Shown in pieces: positions 46,728 through 59,106 of a stretch of DNA of 64,000 nt. The DNA lies in the NCBI GenBank assembly GCA_045837725.1, contig JBEWZL010000083.1, positions 62,001-126,000 of the forward strand, given 5' to 3'. The translations under genes were made by a program, and so were the position numbers. The notes below the pieces were generated by a model, which ran no database searches, was not told where the DNA came from, and worked only from the letters and a program-made list of their open reading frames with translations. Source of the stretch: Vermamoeba vermiformis (Eukaryota; Tubulinea; Echinamoebida). The number at the start of each line of letters is the position of its first letter. Position 1 is the first letter of the stretch.

Positions 46728-47927
46728 TTATGGCTGTTGTGTCAACAACTTGGCGTCAATTAAACTTTGAACAGTATCGTGTACTGTCTTATCAAACGGT
46801 ATAAAGTCCATGTTAAAGTGAGTCTTAGCCTTCGAGGCATCGATGCCATTCAATACGGGCTTTGTTGGCTTTTCTTCAAAGTCGGCTACATCCAGCTGCG
46901 GGAATTGTTTCTTGATTGATTTGGCGATTTCAAGCATGGAAATTTGATCGGGTAGTGCTACTATGTATCGTTGATTTGCTGCTTTTGGATTACCGAGCGC
47001 TGCGATGTGAGCGGCAGAAACGTCGCGTACATCCGAAACTCCCGCGGTCACAGGAGGCAAGCCTTTTTCTTTAAATTTACCACTAGCGATGTTAAGTACA
47101 TATGATACGAGGGAGAGTGACGAAGGGAAGGTCAGAGGGCCTAGTACCATTGCTGGATGAATGGTTACAAGTTCCACTTCCGGATTCTCCTTTACAAAAT
47201 CCCAGGCAGCTACGAAATATTAGTATAACGATTGGATTATCAATAAATGGTAGTGAAGTCGGTATATTTAGCACTCACTCTTCTCTTGAAGCACTTTGCT
47301 GCGAGAATACAACGAGCCAGGGTTATCGTTCCAATCTTTTTCAGTCCAGACGTGCTTAGGATCTTTCTCGCGTTGAGTACCGCACATTGAGGCCATTGTA
47401 GAGGTAATTACCACTCGCTGGTATTGATTAGACAATTTGATAGATTTTAAAATTTCGGATGTACCTTTGCTCCAAGTTTCTTTGCGGTGCGAAGCACATT
47501 AAGAGTGTTGTCGACCGCAGGTGTAAGCACATCACTTTCAGACTTGCCTTCAATAGCAACAGGTGAGGCTACGTGAATGACGTATTGACAGCCTGAAAAT
47601 GCGGGAGTAAGATCTCCCTTGAATAAAAATATTTAGTCATCAAAAATTATTAAATTATTTTTAAATCATATTCATACCTTTCCTAAATCGGACACCTCGA
47701 ATATCGAGACAGAGTCGCCAAGAAATTTCTTCAGATCAGAATTATGTTTGTCATTTCTGACGATTGCGTGGACTGCAAAGTTTTTCGCCACCAAATCAGC
47801 ACATATTCTAGAGCCGATATATCCGCTCACACCTAATTTAAAAATATAAATCGATTTGAAAACCAGATCTGATGATTACAGATCTAACGGGATATTTATT
47901 CCCTTACCAGTCAAAGCTACTGCCCAT
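46728..47927 (-). CDS. NAD(P)-dependent epimerase/reductase (DFR / cinnamoyl-CoA reductase-like)
   Basis: Extended short-chain dehydrogenase. The Rossmann glycine motif TGVSGYIGSRI, then VAKNFAVHAIVRN, YVIHVASPVAIEGKSESDVL, PAVDNTLNVLRTAKKLG, the active-site strand RVVITSTMASMCGTQ, WTEKDWNDN, catalytic YSRSK and VTIHPAMVLGP, all in the order seen in plant dihydroflavonol/cinnamoyl-CoA reductases and yeast methylglyoxal reductase. Substrate unknown; probably a carbonyl or ketone. Five exons. The 5' end is unresolved: ATG codons at 47927 and 47951 are one base out of frame with AVALTGVSGYIG. Either a tiny upstream coding exon joins at an acceptor near 47930, or one extra base is present next to the ATG. 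The region 47952-48332 upstream shows no other gene. Confidence 0.85.
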
Positions 47928-48332
47928 TTTGCTGCTGTTGTATATCATCGAGAGAAGGAAAAAGATTGCGGGTGGTGAACTTCCTCCGGCATTCGATACA
48001 CTTCCATTTCTTCCTCCGCCGCTGATTGGTCAATCCGTCGAAAATTCGGCTGTTTATGGAAGTTATTGCCACCTGCCGTCTCGAGAGTGGCGAAGGCAGT
48101 CCGCTAACCGAGTTCGAATTTACGTTTCCTAAACTTCGACCCTAATCTGACTCTCTTGCTAGTAACTTACCCTTCAAAAGATGAAAAAGGGCCAAGTCAG
48201 CTTAAGCGTAGTTATGTCATTGCATTCAGCAACAAAAACAAAGGAAAGGAGGGTTCTTAAGAAAAATCTCTCTTCGGCTGTTTTCATTTTGTTTGTTAAT
48301 TCATACCGTGACGTGTACCATAACCATACACC

Positions 48333-50785
48333 ATGGAAGAAAGACAACCATTTTTCTCATCTGAATCGCGAGAGCAGCGCAAGCTTTCGAACTCTGTAAG
48401 TTGATTCGGTTCAGATCTCGAATCTTGATCTGGTTGTCTATGAGAATAATATTCGATTACTAATGAATTTATTATATCCAGTGGTACTACTTGCCTAGTG
48501 TCTTCAAAGGCTTGTTTTTTGTTTGGTTTTTGGGCACGATCGCAGCCGTCATTGCCTTAATCATCGTGTCAATCCATTTAAATACCGTTCAAAATGAACT
48601 TATGAGCAATAATAATGTTATTCAAGGTAAATACGAATATTTTAATAATAATGGGCATTATGGAAATTAATTCAGAAAAATCTTCTGAAATATCCAAAAA
48701 TAGCGCAATATAATTGAAACAATAAGATCGAATTGCTTAATAGAATAGATACAATAATGAATATATACTCTATATGAAGTATTTCGGAAAAGTAATTCAA
48801 AAAAGTTGGATCTAACACAACAGAATATTTTAGGAAGCTGCCCTCATAGTCTCCAAGACATATTATCGAGCACGCGAGGTTTATTCCGTGAAAATCGACA
48901 ACATTTGCTGCAATATTTCACCAATCAAAACATTCGCAGCGGTGTAATTTACATGGCTGGTAAATTGACTGAATATCGCAACACCGACGTCGAATATTTG
49001 TTTAGACAAGAGTCGCATTATCAGTAAGCATCGTATTATAACGTTAATCGCTTAATCAAGTTTATTCGATCCGATCCCAGAATTTTCTTTTCTTCGTAAT
49101 AATACCATTTTAACTTCTATATTTAGATACGTGACTGGCGTTAGTTTCCCCGGCACAGCAGTCGTTATTGACTTGGTTTCCAAGAATTGCACGCTGTTTG
49201 TACCGAGACCTACCGCAACGTACGGTGTCTGGAACGGTCTGATCCAAACTCTTGATCAACAACGCGAACAATACGACGTTGATGACGTGTAAGTGTAGTT
49301 AAGTAGTATACAGATTATGATATTATCTAGTTAGTGAGATAATAATCGTATAATTCAAACAAAATTGCAACGTTATGATCATTACTTTGCATGAATTTCT
49401 TACACTTCCTAATTAGGCAATACATCGACAACATCACCGATTATCTCGCACCTCACCGCGCATTGAATGAGACAATGTACGTGTTGAGCGACAGCGTGGC
49501 CTTGCCTGGCAACAACTCGTTGGAGTTCACAGTGGACACGACCACTTTGTTGAGGTACAATAGAATAACTGCAATGCTTTGGTTCAGTGAAACAGCATTA
49601 ACCTGATTGGTCGAATTAGCATCTCTGATTCCTGCTCGCCAAGCCAAGACACCTAAAGAAATCATGTTGATGCAGTACGTGGCCACTGTCAGCAGGTACG
49701 CAACAACGACTTTTCCTAATTTGGTAATGACGCTAATTGACCACCAATAGCGAGGCACACAAGACATTGATGTTGGATGTCAGACCTACCATGTGGGAGT
49801 ACGAGCTCGAGTCTCTGTTCTTGTACAACATTTCATTCTGCGGGTAAGCTTTGCAAAGATTTTTCTCGCATTACCAAATTTAGTAATGACCTTTGTACGC
49901 AGCCTTCGTCAACCAGCCTACTTGTCCATTGTAGGCAGTGGCGTTAACTCCGCAATTTTGCATTACTCAGCCAACACGCGTCATGTCAAAGACGGAGATC
50001 TGGTGCTCGTGGATGCAGGTGGCGAGTACGAGGGTTACGGCACTGACATCACGCGCACATTCCCCGCTAACGGCAAGTTCACGGACCAACAGCGCGAGAT
50101 TTATCAAATCGTGTTGGACGCGCAAAAGGCTGCCATTGAAGCCATCAAGCCCGGCATGCCATTCACCAACTTGACATCTATCGCACTGCACACCTTGGCC
50201 CAGGGCTTGTTGAAGGTAAGTTATTCCGCGCATACGCTCAGTGTCACGTGCTCTAACTGACCAATCACGTGCAGGCTGGTTTTGTGCACGGCGACGTTGA
50301 AGAATTGATTGCCAATGGTGTGATGCGCGTGTTCATGCCGCACGGTCTCGGACACTTTGTCGGAGTCGATGTGCACGACCCTGGATTCAGTCAGGTATAT
50401 TACTCGTCTATAGTATTGTAGTTCATAGACTTATATATTGGTGCTAGAACCTTGGCGAGAACAACGTGATCACGATTGAGCCGGGCATTTACTTCAATCC
50501 CTTCACGATCTACGCCTCGCTCAATGACACCAAGCTCAGCGCGTATTTGAACGGCCCGAAGATGTTGGACTACGTGTACGTATCGTGAAGTCTTTGCGGT
50601 TATTTATGAAGTGGGCTGACCTTTTCCTTTTTAGGAACTTTGGAGGAGTCCGCATTGAAGACACATTGGTCATCAATTCTAATGGCGCAAAGTCCTTGAG
50701 CAACGTGCCTAAAGAAGTGGATGAGATCGAAGAGTGGATGAAGACTCGCGCTCGTAGCGCTGAGTCAGTTTTTAGAGCTCTTTAA
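48333..50785 (+). CDS. membrane-anchored M24B metallopeptidase (Xaa-Pro aminopeptidase/dipeptidase)
   Basis: Removes N-terminal residues before proline using two metal ions. Exon 1 encodes [20 protein letters not shown], exon 2 a signal anchor ([20 protein letters not shown]): type II membrane topology. Creatinase N-domain: [35 protein letters not shown]. Catalytic pita-bread domain metal ligands all present: [18 protein letters not shown] (two Asp), [15 protein letters not shown] (His), ITIEPGIYF (Glu), VRIEDTLVI (Glu). At the exon beginning about 49620 ([14 protein letters not shown]) the only canonical acceptor leaves the frame off by one extra base relative to the upstream exon ending at 49556. 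Both sides are clearly coding. The intron 49697-49751 carries TTTCCTAATTTGG at 49712-49724. Codon use is GC-rich in the catalytic exons. Confidence 0.9.
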
Positions 50786-50909
50786 TTAATTAATAAACTG
50801 TTAAAATTATAATGATGCGCGTGTAACGACAATTTTTCTACCAAAATCGGTTCTTTAATTAGCTAAATGTTGATTCTCATTAGAGTCAGCAGTACAATTA
50901 TTATTTGTA

Positions 50910-51158
50910 TTATCGGGAGTCAGGGGCTGCTTTTCTGAGTGCTTTGGTGAGGGAACAGTTGGATCTGAGGCTGGATTTGTCTTGATCATTAATTGTGCTG
51001 GGCTGTATCGCTGGAGGTTCATATTGAGAAAATTGGGATTTGCCACTTCGTCTCATATACACTATAAAAGGCTTAGTTAAGACTTTAAATCGAGAATCTT
51101 TAATTAAGGGCTGGTCTTTGACGCCAAATCCTTTTGTCAAAAGCTTACTTGCAGACAT
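50910..51158 (-). CDS. small protein, MYxxxSGK family, member 1
   Basis: Two exons: 51149-51158 (ATG TCT GCA A) and 51061 down to 50910, joined in phase 1 to give MSAMYMRRSGKSQFSQYEPP, then a 33-residue polar tail with a basic end (KALRKAAPDSR). 53 residues. It shares with three nearby genes the first-exon design (ATG plus one or two codons plus A), the intron position and the motif MYxxxSGKxxFxxYxPP. No signal peptide, no membrane helix. Function unknown. Confidence 0.6.
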   Translation of the reverse strand: MSASKLLTKGFGVKDQPLIKDSRFKVLTKPFIVYMRRSGKSQFSQYEPPAIQPSTINDQDKSSLRSNCSLTKALRKAAPDSR

Positions 51159-51429
51159 TTTTGCGCCGCTCAATTATTATCAAATACAAAGGTTGTTAAA
51201 TTGTGGTTGCTCCTTCTAGAGAGCTTAAGAATGAGAAATGAGAAATTATTAATTTTTTTTGTTGTTTATTTAAGGCCGCCAGCCTCGGTCCAGATAAGCA
51301 TGACTTCCTTAATCTGCATCAATACATGTTGTTAAGTTGCTTGTGAGCATTGCTGTCGATACACAACGGGCTTTATCTACATCATCGTTAAAAGTACTTC
51401 TTTGCCTGGTCGTCGAGGCGAGAACCGAA

Positions 51430-51682
51430 TTATTTCTCGTTGATTTTATTATTATTAGAATTTATCCCATTTTTTGGCATGGCTGTCTGCTCTTGCGAAG
51501 GAATTTTAGATCCTGATTCTGGATTGGACTTTTCTTGCGTTTCGTCATTTTTTGGTTTATTCTCTACTGGTGGATTGTAACTATTGAATTCATATTTACC
51601 ACTTGTGCTCTTGTACACTGCGACGATTATCAATCAATTACGAGGTAAACACAGCTTTTGGATGTGGCTACTTACTTTGCAT
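51430..51682 (-). CDS. small protein, MYxxxSGK family, member 2
   Basis: Exon 1 51676-51682 (ATG CAA A), exon 2 51617 down to 51430, phase 1. Reads MQMYKSTSGKYEFNSYNPP, then a tail rich in Asn, Lys, Glu and Ser (SQEQTAMPKNGINSNNN). It ends at NEK with a TAA; the following codons would still match the end of member 3 (GSRLDDQAKKYF), so this copy lost its last segment by a stop codon. Adjacent tandem copy of member 3. Function unknown. Confidence 0.6.
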
Positions 51683-51920
51683 TTTGGATGTTTATCGACT
51701 AACGAAGATAATCTATGTTATTTGCTCTCTATTCTGGTGATGGAATTAAAAACTTTTGTGGGCGATGGAATTTTCTCTCTGAGAATCAGGACCAAAGGAT
51801 GACATGGGTTTATTACAAGCCGTCAGCCGCGCTCCATCTAAGCATGACTCTATTAACCTACATCAATGTGTATTACTTAACTAGTGTGAACGGATTGGCC
51901 GTCAAGACAACAGACGTTTT

Positions 51921-52227
51921 CTACATCACTTCAAAGTTCTTTGCCAGGTCGTCGAGGCGAGCACCGGAGTTATTCTCGTTGTTTTTATTATTATTATTAG
52001 AATTTATTCCATTTTTTGGCATGGCCGTCTGCTCTTGCGAAGGAATTTCAGATCCAAGGCCAGAATCCGGGTTGGACTTGAATTGCGTTTCGTCGTTTTT
52101 TGGTTCATACACCACTGGTGGCTTGTAACTATTGAATTGATATTTACCACTGGTGCTCATGTACACTGCAGCGATTATCAATTTTACTGATGTAAACATA
52201 GCATTGGAGGTGCTACTTACTGTGCAT
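51921..52227 (-). CDS. small protein, MYxxxSGK family, member 3
   Basis: Exon 1 52221-52227 (ATG CAC A), exon 2 from about 52168 down to 51921, phase 1. Reads MHMYMSTSGKYQFNSYKPP, then SQEQTAMPKNGINSNNN and a C-terminal segment ARLDDLAKNFEVM that could form a short helix. About 82 residues, the longest of the four. Nearly the same tail as member 2. No signal peptide or membrane segment. Confidence 0.65.
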
Positions 52228-52402
52228 TTTGGACGTTTATTGACTAACGAAGATAATTTATGTTATTGGCTCTCTATTCTCGCGATGGAATTAAAAACTT
52301 TTGTGGTGTGGACATTTTCTCGCTGAGAATCAGGACCAAAGGATGACACGGGTTTGATTTTCCTCAATGAGCAGAGTAGCGTGTAATATTGAATAGGTTG
52401 AA

Positions 52403-52463
52403 CTCAACCAGGTCTCTCGCGGTGTATTATACCATAAAAGGACTGCGGGTGGACCTGGTTGAG
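52403..52463. repeat. perfect 12-nt inverted repeat upstream of the NmrA-like gene
   Basis: CTCAACCAGGTC at 52403-52414 and its exact reverse complement GACCTGGTTGAG at 52452-52463, spaced by 37 nt that contain ACCATAAAAGG, a TATA-like element. It ends 129 nt before the ATG at 52593. It could be an operator or hairpin of the promoter. Confidence 0.7.
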
Positions 52464-52592
52464 GTCCGAGGCAAATTCACAAAAAAAATGCCCTCCGTTT
52501 CGCCGTTACAAAGTATAAATATTTGACGATATTGTACTATCAGTTCAATTACCAACAACAATACAAGTCAACCTTATCTAATACTTAACGCT

Positions 52593-53583
52593 ATGGCAAC
52601 CATCTTTGTATTCGGCGCAACTGGAACCGTTGGATCGCACGTCGCGAAACAACTCGCGGACAAAGGCATCCATTTCAAAGCTGGTGTGCGCGATGCTGCT
52701 AAGGGCGAAGAGCTTAAGAAGAAGTACGGAGATAAAGTCGAACCCGTCATCGTCAATCTCTACGACCAAAATTCGTTGGATGCGGCTTTGAAGGGGATCG
52801 AGAAGGTCTTCTTGGCGACTCCTCCTGGTAAATTCTCGTTGAAATTTCGCACAATGTCATGTTATACTAACGTCTATACCATAGGACAAACCATTGTGCC
52901 GTGCCAGAATGTCGGTCAGGCAGCTAAGAGTAAGTCAAATGCTGCAGTCGACCATAACATTATTGAACTGTTTTGTAATGACCTGTTGTTCAGAGAACGG
53001 CGTGAAGCACATTGTGAAGTTGTCCGCGCTGGGCGCTGAAAATCCAGACAAGTTCTGGTGGGCCGGCGAACACACGAAGACAGAGGCAGCCTTGAAAGAG
53101 TTAGGCCTCGCATTGACTTCTATTCGCCCGTCAGGATTCTACTCGAACTTCATCAATATGAGTGCACCGACGATCAAACAACAAAAGAAAATCTTCCAAG
53201 CCATGGCTGATGCCAGAGCGAACTTCATCTACAACGGCGACATTGCTGCTGCTTCAGTAGTGGCTTTGACGACCCCTGGACACGAGAATAAGGACTACTA
53301 TATTACCGGTCCCGATACTCTCAGCTATCCTCAAGTCGCGGATCTGTTCAGCCAAGTGCTCGGTGAAAAAATTGAATACGTGCCAATAGATGACGCCACT
53401 CTCCGTGAAAATGCAAAGAAAAGATTTCCTAATCAGGAAGCTGTCGAAGGCTACTCGAACATGTGGCAATACTTCCGCGACGGCTATTATGACGTGCACT
53501 ACAGGGACTTGGAGAGCTTGACCGGATCTAAAGGCAAGCCACTCAAGGACTGGATTCAAGAGAACGTCGCTGCATTCAAATAG
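52593..53583 (+). CDS. NmrA-like NAD(P)-binding protein
   Basis: Atypical short-chain dehydrogenase of the NmrA/HSCARG/quinone-reductase 2 type. Three exons: 52593-52827 (MATIFVFGATGTVGSHVAKQ, then GIHFKAGVRD), about 52886-52929 (QTIVPCQNVGQAAK) and about 52995-53583. The N-terminal GATGTVGS binds the dinucleotide. KLSALGAENPDKFWWAGEHT and LTSIRPSGFYSNF are typical family stretches, as are DYYITGPDTLSYPQVADLFS and VPIDDATL. About 290 residues, full length. Either a redox sensor or an oxidoreductase; the sequence does not decide. Codons are GC-rich, suggesting good expression. Its 3' end converges with the ankyrin gene (60 nt apart). Confidence 0.88.
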
Positions 53584-53643
53584 GCGATAGGACTGCTGAC
53601 TGTATTTGAAAAGCAAATTTAGTAATAAAAATACAGGTCCGTC

Positions 53644-54905
53644 CTATTGTTTGAACGGATTCTCTTTCAAAAATTGCGGTGTTTGTAGATTGACCACTGG
53701 TGTCGCGGGTGTTTGAAGAACAGCCATCACGGGTGTCTACATTATAATAATAATATTAATCATTATATTATTATAAGTGCAGGTGTTTTACTGTACCTTT
53801 TCCATGGCAACCTCAACGGTCAATTTTTTCTTCGCTGGAACGGCAGGAGTGACTCCCATAACAAAATCTTCAAATAGGTGTCAGTGCTAGTATATTATAT
53901 TATTAGGTGAATACGATTGTACCTTCTAGCATTTTATCGATGACTGGTGAAGTTTCGACTTCCAACACGGAGTTCGGCAGCACGGCGTGTGAGTTCAATA
54001 ACAAGGCGACAATATCTTCGTGTTGATACGCGACTGCAAAGTGACTGTAGCGCGGTGTTAATAGGCTGATAATGGACGGTGAGACTGCAGTGACTTACAG
54101 TGGCAAGTAGTGCTCTTTGGTCAATGCGTTGACATTTGCTTTGTGGTCAATAAGGTACTTAACGATGTCTAGTGAGCCTGATTGAGCTCCATAGTGCATG
54201 GCTATAATATGACAGTGTTATGAGCTCGCCAAACTGAGCACTAAGTACGAGATGGAGGTACCTGACTGGCCTTCGGAATTCGACTTGTTTACGTTTGCAC
54301 CTCGATCCTATTAATCACATTATAAGTATAATGATATTTATAGAAATATTTTTAGCAAATTAGATCATTAAATGTTTCGGTAACTTACCACGAGTAACTT
54401 GACCAGGTCGAAATTGTTTGTATTGATGGCGTAATGTAATGCTGTTATGGAATTAGAAGCCGTGTTTAATATACTATTAATGTACCTGTTTGACCGCCAG
54501 AATTCTCAACGTCAATTTGAGCGCCAGCATCCAACAATAAAGTAACGATTTCAGTTCGGCCTGTCAAAAAATCAGAAAAATATCGCTTATATTGGATAAA
54601 ATACCTTCTTGAACGGCGAAATGAAGAGGTGTTTTCCCTTTTTTATCTGGTGCGTCTAATAATTGTTTGTTTTTTTGGCAGATGTGCTCAATAAGCAACT
54701 TAACGACTTCAATATGTCCCTCTATACATGCGTAGTGTAAAGCAGTTCCTACACTAGGGAATTAATGCCTAAATTCCATTTGTAACTGACAAAACTTACG
54801 CTTGTCAACTGCATCTCGCTCAATTAGCGAGTAATTAGCTTCTAATAGCTTTTTTACATTATCTATATTTCCAGATTTGCATGTTTCAATTAATTGTAGA
54901 CTCAT
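53644..54905 (-). CDS. ankyrin-repeat protein
   Basis: Start MSLQLIETCKSGNIDNVKKL at 54905. About six ankyrin repeats, mostly one per exon or split by 50-60-nt introns: TALHYACIEGHIEVVKLLIE, KTPLHFAVQEG-RTEIVTLLL, ALHYAINTNNFDLVKLLVD, QSAMHYGAQSGSLDIVKYLI and LPLHFAVAYQHEDIVALLLN. The C-terminal part has no repeat: it is Val/Pro/Thr-rich (VTPAVPAKKKLTVEVAMEKT) and ends QFLKENPFKQ. Protein-protein scaffold, partner unknown. No membrane or catalytic domain. Confidence 0.85.
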
Positions 54906-54973
54906 TGCGTCTTCTTTACTCTCGTTCAAAAAATACAAGTAAATACAAGGATCCTTTAGTAGAACTAAGCCAG

Positions 54974-55237
54974 CTATTGTGATAAATTGCTTAGGGCATT
55001 AAACTTATTTTTCGAGCTTGTCGTATCACTGCTGGTATCTGATTTAACATTTTCTTTGACGTTTCGTGCTTCATCTGACGCTTGCGGCCGCTGATCAGCA
55101 CCGTGATTTACAAGCTTTGGAGGTTCATATTCACCGAAGTGTTCTTTACCACTAAATTCCATATACACTGAAATAGACAATCGTCAGATCTGCTCTAAAC
55201 TAATCGTAGAGGTTGCTTAAAACTTACTTTCGGACAT
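54974..55237 (-). CDS. small protein, MYxxxSGK family, member 4
   Basis: Exon 1 is 10 nt at 55237 (ATG TCC GAA A), joined in phase 1 across a short intron to exon 2 ending at 54974. Reads MSEMYMEFSGKEHFGEYEPP then a polar Asp/Ser/Lys-rich tail (ENVKSDTSSDTTSSKNKFNA). About 70 residues. Isolated from the other three by the NmrA-like and ankyrin genes but on the same strand, with the same exon design. Tail sequence is unrelated to members 2 and 3; only the N-terminal motif is kept, which marks it as the functional core. Confidence 0.6.
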
Positions 55238-55473
55238 GCCGGGCAAGTATTTCGACAAGGTTAATATGAATATGGTTGATTATACGACGCACTTAATGTG
55301 GTGTGTTTGGCTTGAAATAACTTTATTTTAAAAGAGTTTCAAACGGTCCCGTGTCCCTGATTGAAACATTGACGTAGTAATTATTTTAATTATGTTTGAA
55401 GCATCTATCGTACTAGTGTAGTGTCCATACTACTGCGGCAGATCAATGAAGTTACGCTCGGAGCAGATCTGGA

Positions 55474-56310
55474 TTAGGCAGTAGGTCGGAGTCCATTTCT
55501 CTTGACTACAAAGAGATAGTATGAACTGTCTGGAGAACGACTGATGTTATATTCTTGTTTTCTCGGAAATTCATAGCGCTCAAAAGTCCAGCCAAAGCGA
55601 CGGAAATAGTACTCGCGATCTTCTTTTGGAGTGATTACGAGGAAGAGTCCATTTGGCTTCATAACGCGATTGACCTCAAAGAATATCTTCATGAGGTCCA
55701 TCGTACCATCGCTCGATAATATGCTGTCAATTAGACCTGTGCATGAGATGTCAGTACAATTTCCGATGGATCTGATCAAAAAAAGATTCAGAAAATAACA
55801 AGAGATTCGGTACCTTTATCAAAAACGATGTCGAAAGACTCCGCTGGGGTACGTTAATGCGGTCACGTCTCCTTCCTCATACACCACATCCGGTTCAGAA
55901 TGATTTTTCTTCATGTAGTCGATTACCAAAGGACTAAAAATAGGTTATTAGCATTCGGATGCAATTATAATATACCATTATATTACCTAAAATCCATATT
56001 TACCACTCTTTTGGCGAAATTATCTTTTTTAAGCTGATTACCAAGCACGGAGCTTCCGCACCCTGCATCTAGTTAGCAAGCAGCTAATCATTATTAAAAA
56101 AAACTCTATATATCTCACCGATATGTAGAAGCGCATCCACGGGTCGGTTTGTAATGACCTTTTCGAGGATAGGCTTGAATGCTTCGTAAGTGTCATACCA
56201 CTCGATCACCTTTCAAAAATTAGATAAAATTCTTTGTACAATGTCTATATATTACCTACTTCTTTTCTAGACTTGTAATAATATTCCCAAAATTCTTTGT
56301 CGAAGCTCAT
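55474..56310 (-). CDS. class I SAM methyltransferase (METTL13 / eEF1A-lysine-methyltransferase-like)
   Basis: Start MSFDKEFWEYYYKSRKE at 56310. Motif I is LHIG-AGCGSSVLGNQL (split by an intron), motif II VVNMDFSPLVIDYMKKNH, then VVYEEGDVTALTYP, then ESFDIVFDKG and LIDSILSSDG, the DKG-LID block being typical of METTL13/EFM-like enzymes. The C-terminus has RVMKPNGLFLVITPKEDREY and SSYYLFVVKRNGLRP. About 225 residues, compact single-domain size. At 55846-55849 (a run of four G on the plus strand) one base too many breaks the frame between YP and ESFD; removing one restores YPAESFDIVFDKG. Homopolymer miscall or true damage. Target protein unknown. Confidence 0.82.
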
Positions 56311-56579
56311 GATTAATTTTTGTTTGCTGGATCAGAGCAATCTGTGTACTTATTATAAGCGATGTTGTAATAATACTATCCGTGACAAAAATTCTTTAAA
56401 AGGGCGTGGCTGTTGGTTTCATCAGGATTTTCAGCGAAGTATTCAAAAAAATTTGCACTAGCCGTTTTATTTGTCGATCTCAACAACATCACCACAACTA
56501 AGCGTCCAACAAACGGCGTCATATAATCGCTTAATACCAATTCGTTACTTTATTATCGGACTTGCTATTATTTGCGGTC

Positions 56580-56987
56580 ATGATAGGGATTGGATCAGCG
56601 ATAAATCAAAACTCACCTCCACAAAATGTAAAAAAAAGAAGAATATCAGAATATAGTATTGCGGATGATATAGACGTATCTCCAAACATGAAAAAATTCA
56701 AAGCAATTGATCCACCCGCAGCTTTCGATCGACGATCGACGAAGCGAAAAAGAACAGAAGAAGGTGACAGTGAATTACCACGAAAACGTACAAAATACCA
56801 CGCAAGCGGAGTATTTAAACGTCCAAGAAGCCCGTCACTGCAACGAGAAGAACCTCCAGGGAAGAAAATAAAAATTATGCACGAAGACACGGAGGATCCA
56901 GCTTACAATGACTTCAATTACTGGAAGACTCCTTTACTTGATATCGAAGATGTCATTCGAGAACTCAATACTGATATGAAATACTAA
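56580..56987 (+). CDS. hypothetical basic, probably nuclear protein
   Basis: Single open frame from the ATG at 56580, 135 residues: MIGIGSAINQNSPPQNVKKR. Rich in basic clusters (KKRR, RRSTKRKRTEEG, ELPRKRTKYHASG, PPGKKIKI), consistent with nuclear import or nucleic-acid binding; more acidic C-terminal end with YWKTPLLDIEDVIRELNTDM. No known domain. Ends 200 nt before PRMT1, whose 3' end converges with it. The N-terminus may be longer through an upstream exon; an ORF beginning at 56471 in another frame is less convincing. Confidence 0.5.
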   Translation: MIGIGSAINQNSPPQNVKKRRISEYSIADDIDVSPNMKKFKAIDPPAAFDRRSTKRKRTEEGDSELPRKRTKYHASGVFKRPRSPSLQREEPPGKKIKIMHEDTEDPAYNDFNYWKTPLLDIEDVIRELNTDMKY

Positions 56988-57184
56988 AGAAGGTCAATCA
57001 AGATCCATTTCAAAAAAGTAGATTCATGTTTCAGTCTGTAAATAAACTGTTCAATAGCATTACTCGTATTTAAAATAATAAATTTCGCATTTATTTACTT
57101 AAAACATGTCAGGAAACACAAACAAAATCGTTCCGTGACAGATGCAGCTATCGATCGAGAGCTGAACACTTCAAGTTGCTTTTA

Positions 57185-58926
<1,742 letters not shown>

Positions 58927-59106
58927 GATGTATATGCGTTGTATGTTATATAGAACTAATTGCAAGATGATTTGACGCCGTCGACCCGTCCAGAAACGAC
59001 GACCAGGCACAAGAATTTTGACCGTCAAAAATTGGAAAATTTGACTGCCAAAAGTTCGATAATTGCCGGTACAAATTATTTTATTTATTACTTGAATACG
59101 GCAACC

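Larger units (their letters stand above)
51270..52355. repeat. tandem duplication of a 540-nt unit
   Basis: About 51270-51800 and 51815-52355 align along their whole length by eye: both hold one small-protein gene (members 2 and 3), its single intron, the 3' flank and an upstream block with shared text such as GACTAACGAAGATAAT, ATGGAATTAAAAACTTTTGT and GAGAATCAGGACCAAAGGAT. Divergence is modest and the units are directly adjacent. Confidence 0.8.

Noticed and set aside
47872-48132. Plus-strand frame 47872-48132 (TDLTGYLFPYQSKLLP)
   Set aside because: It overlaps the 5' part of the minus-strand reductase gene and shows no domain, signal or splice support.
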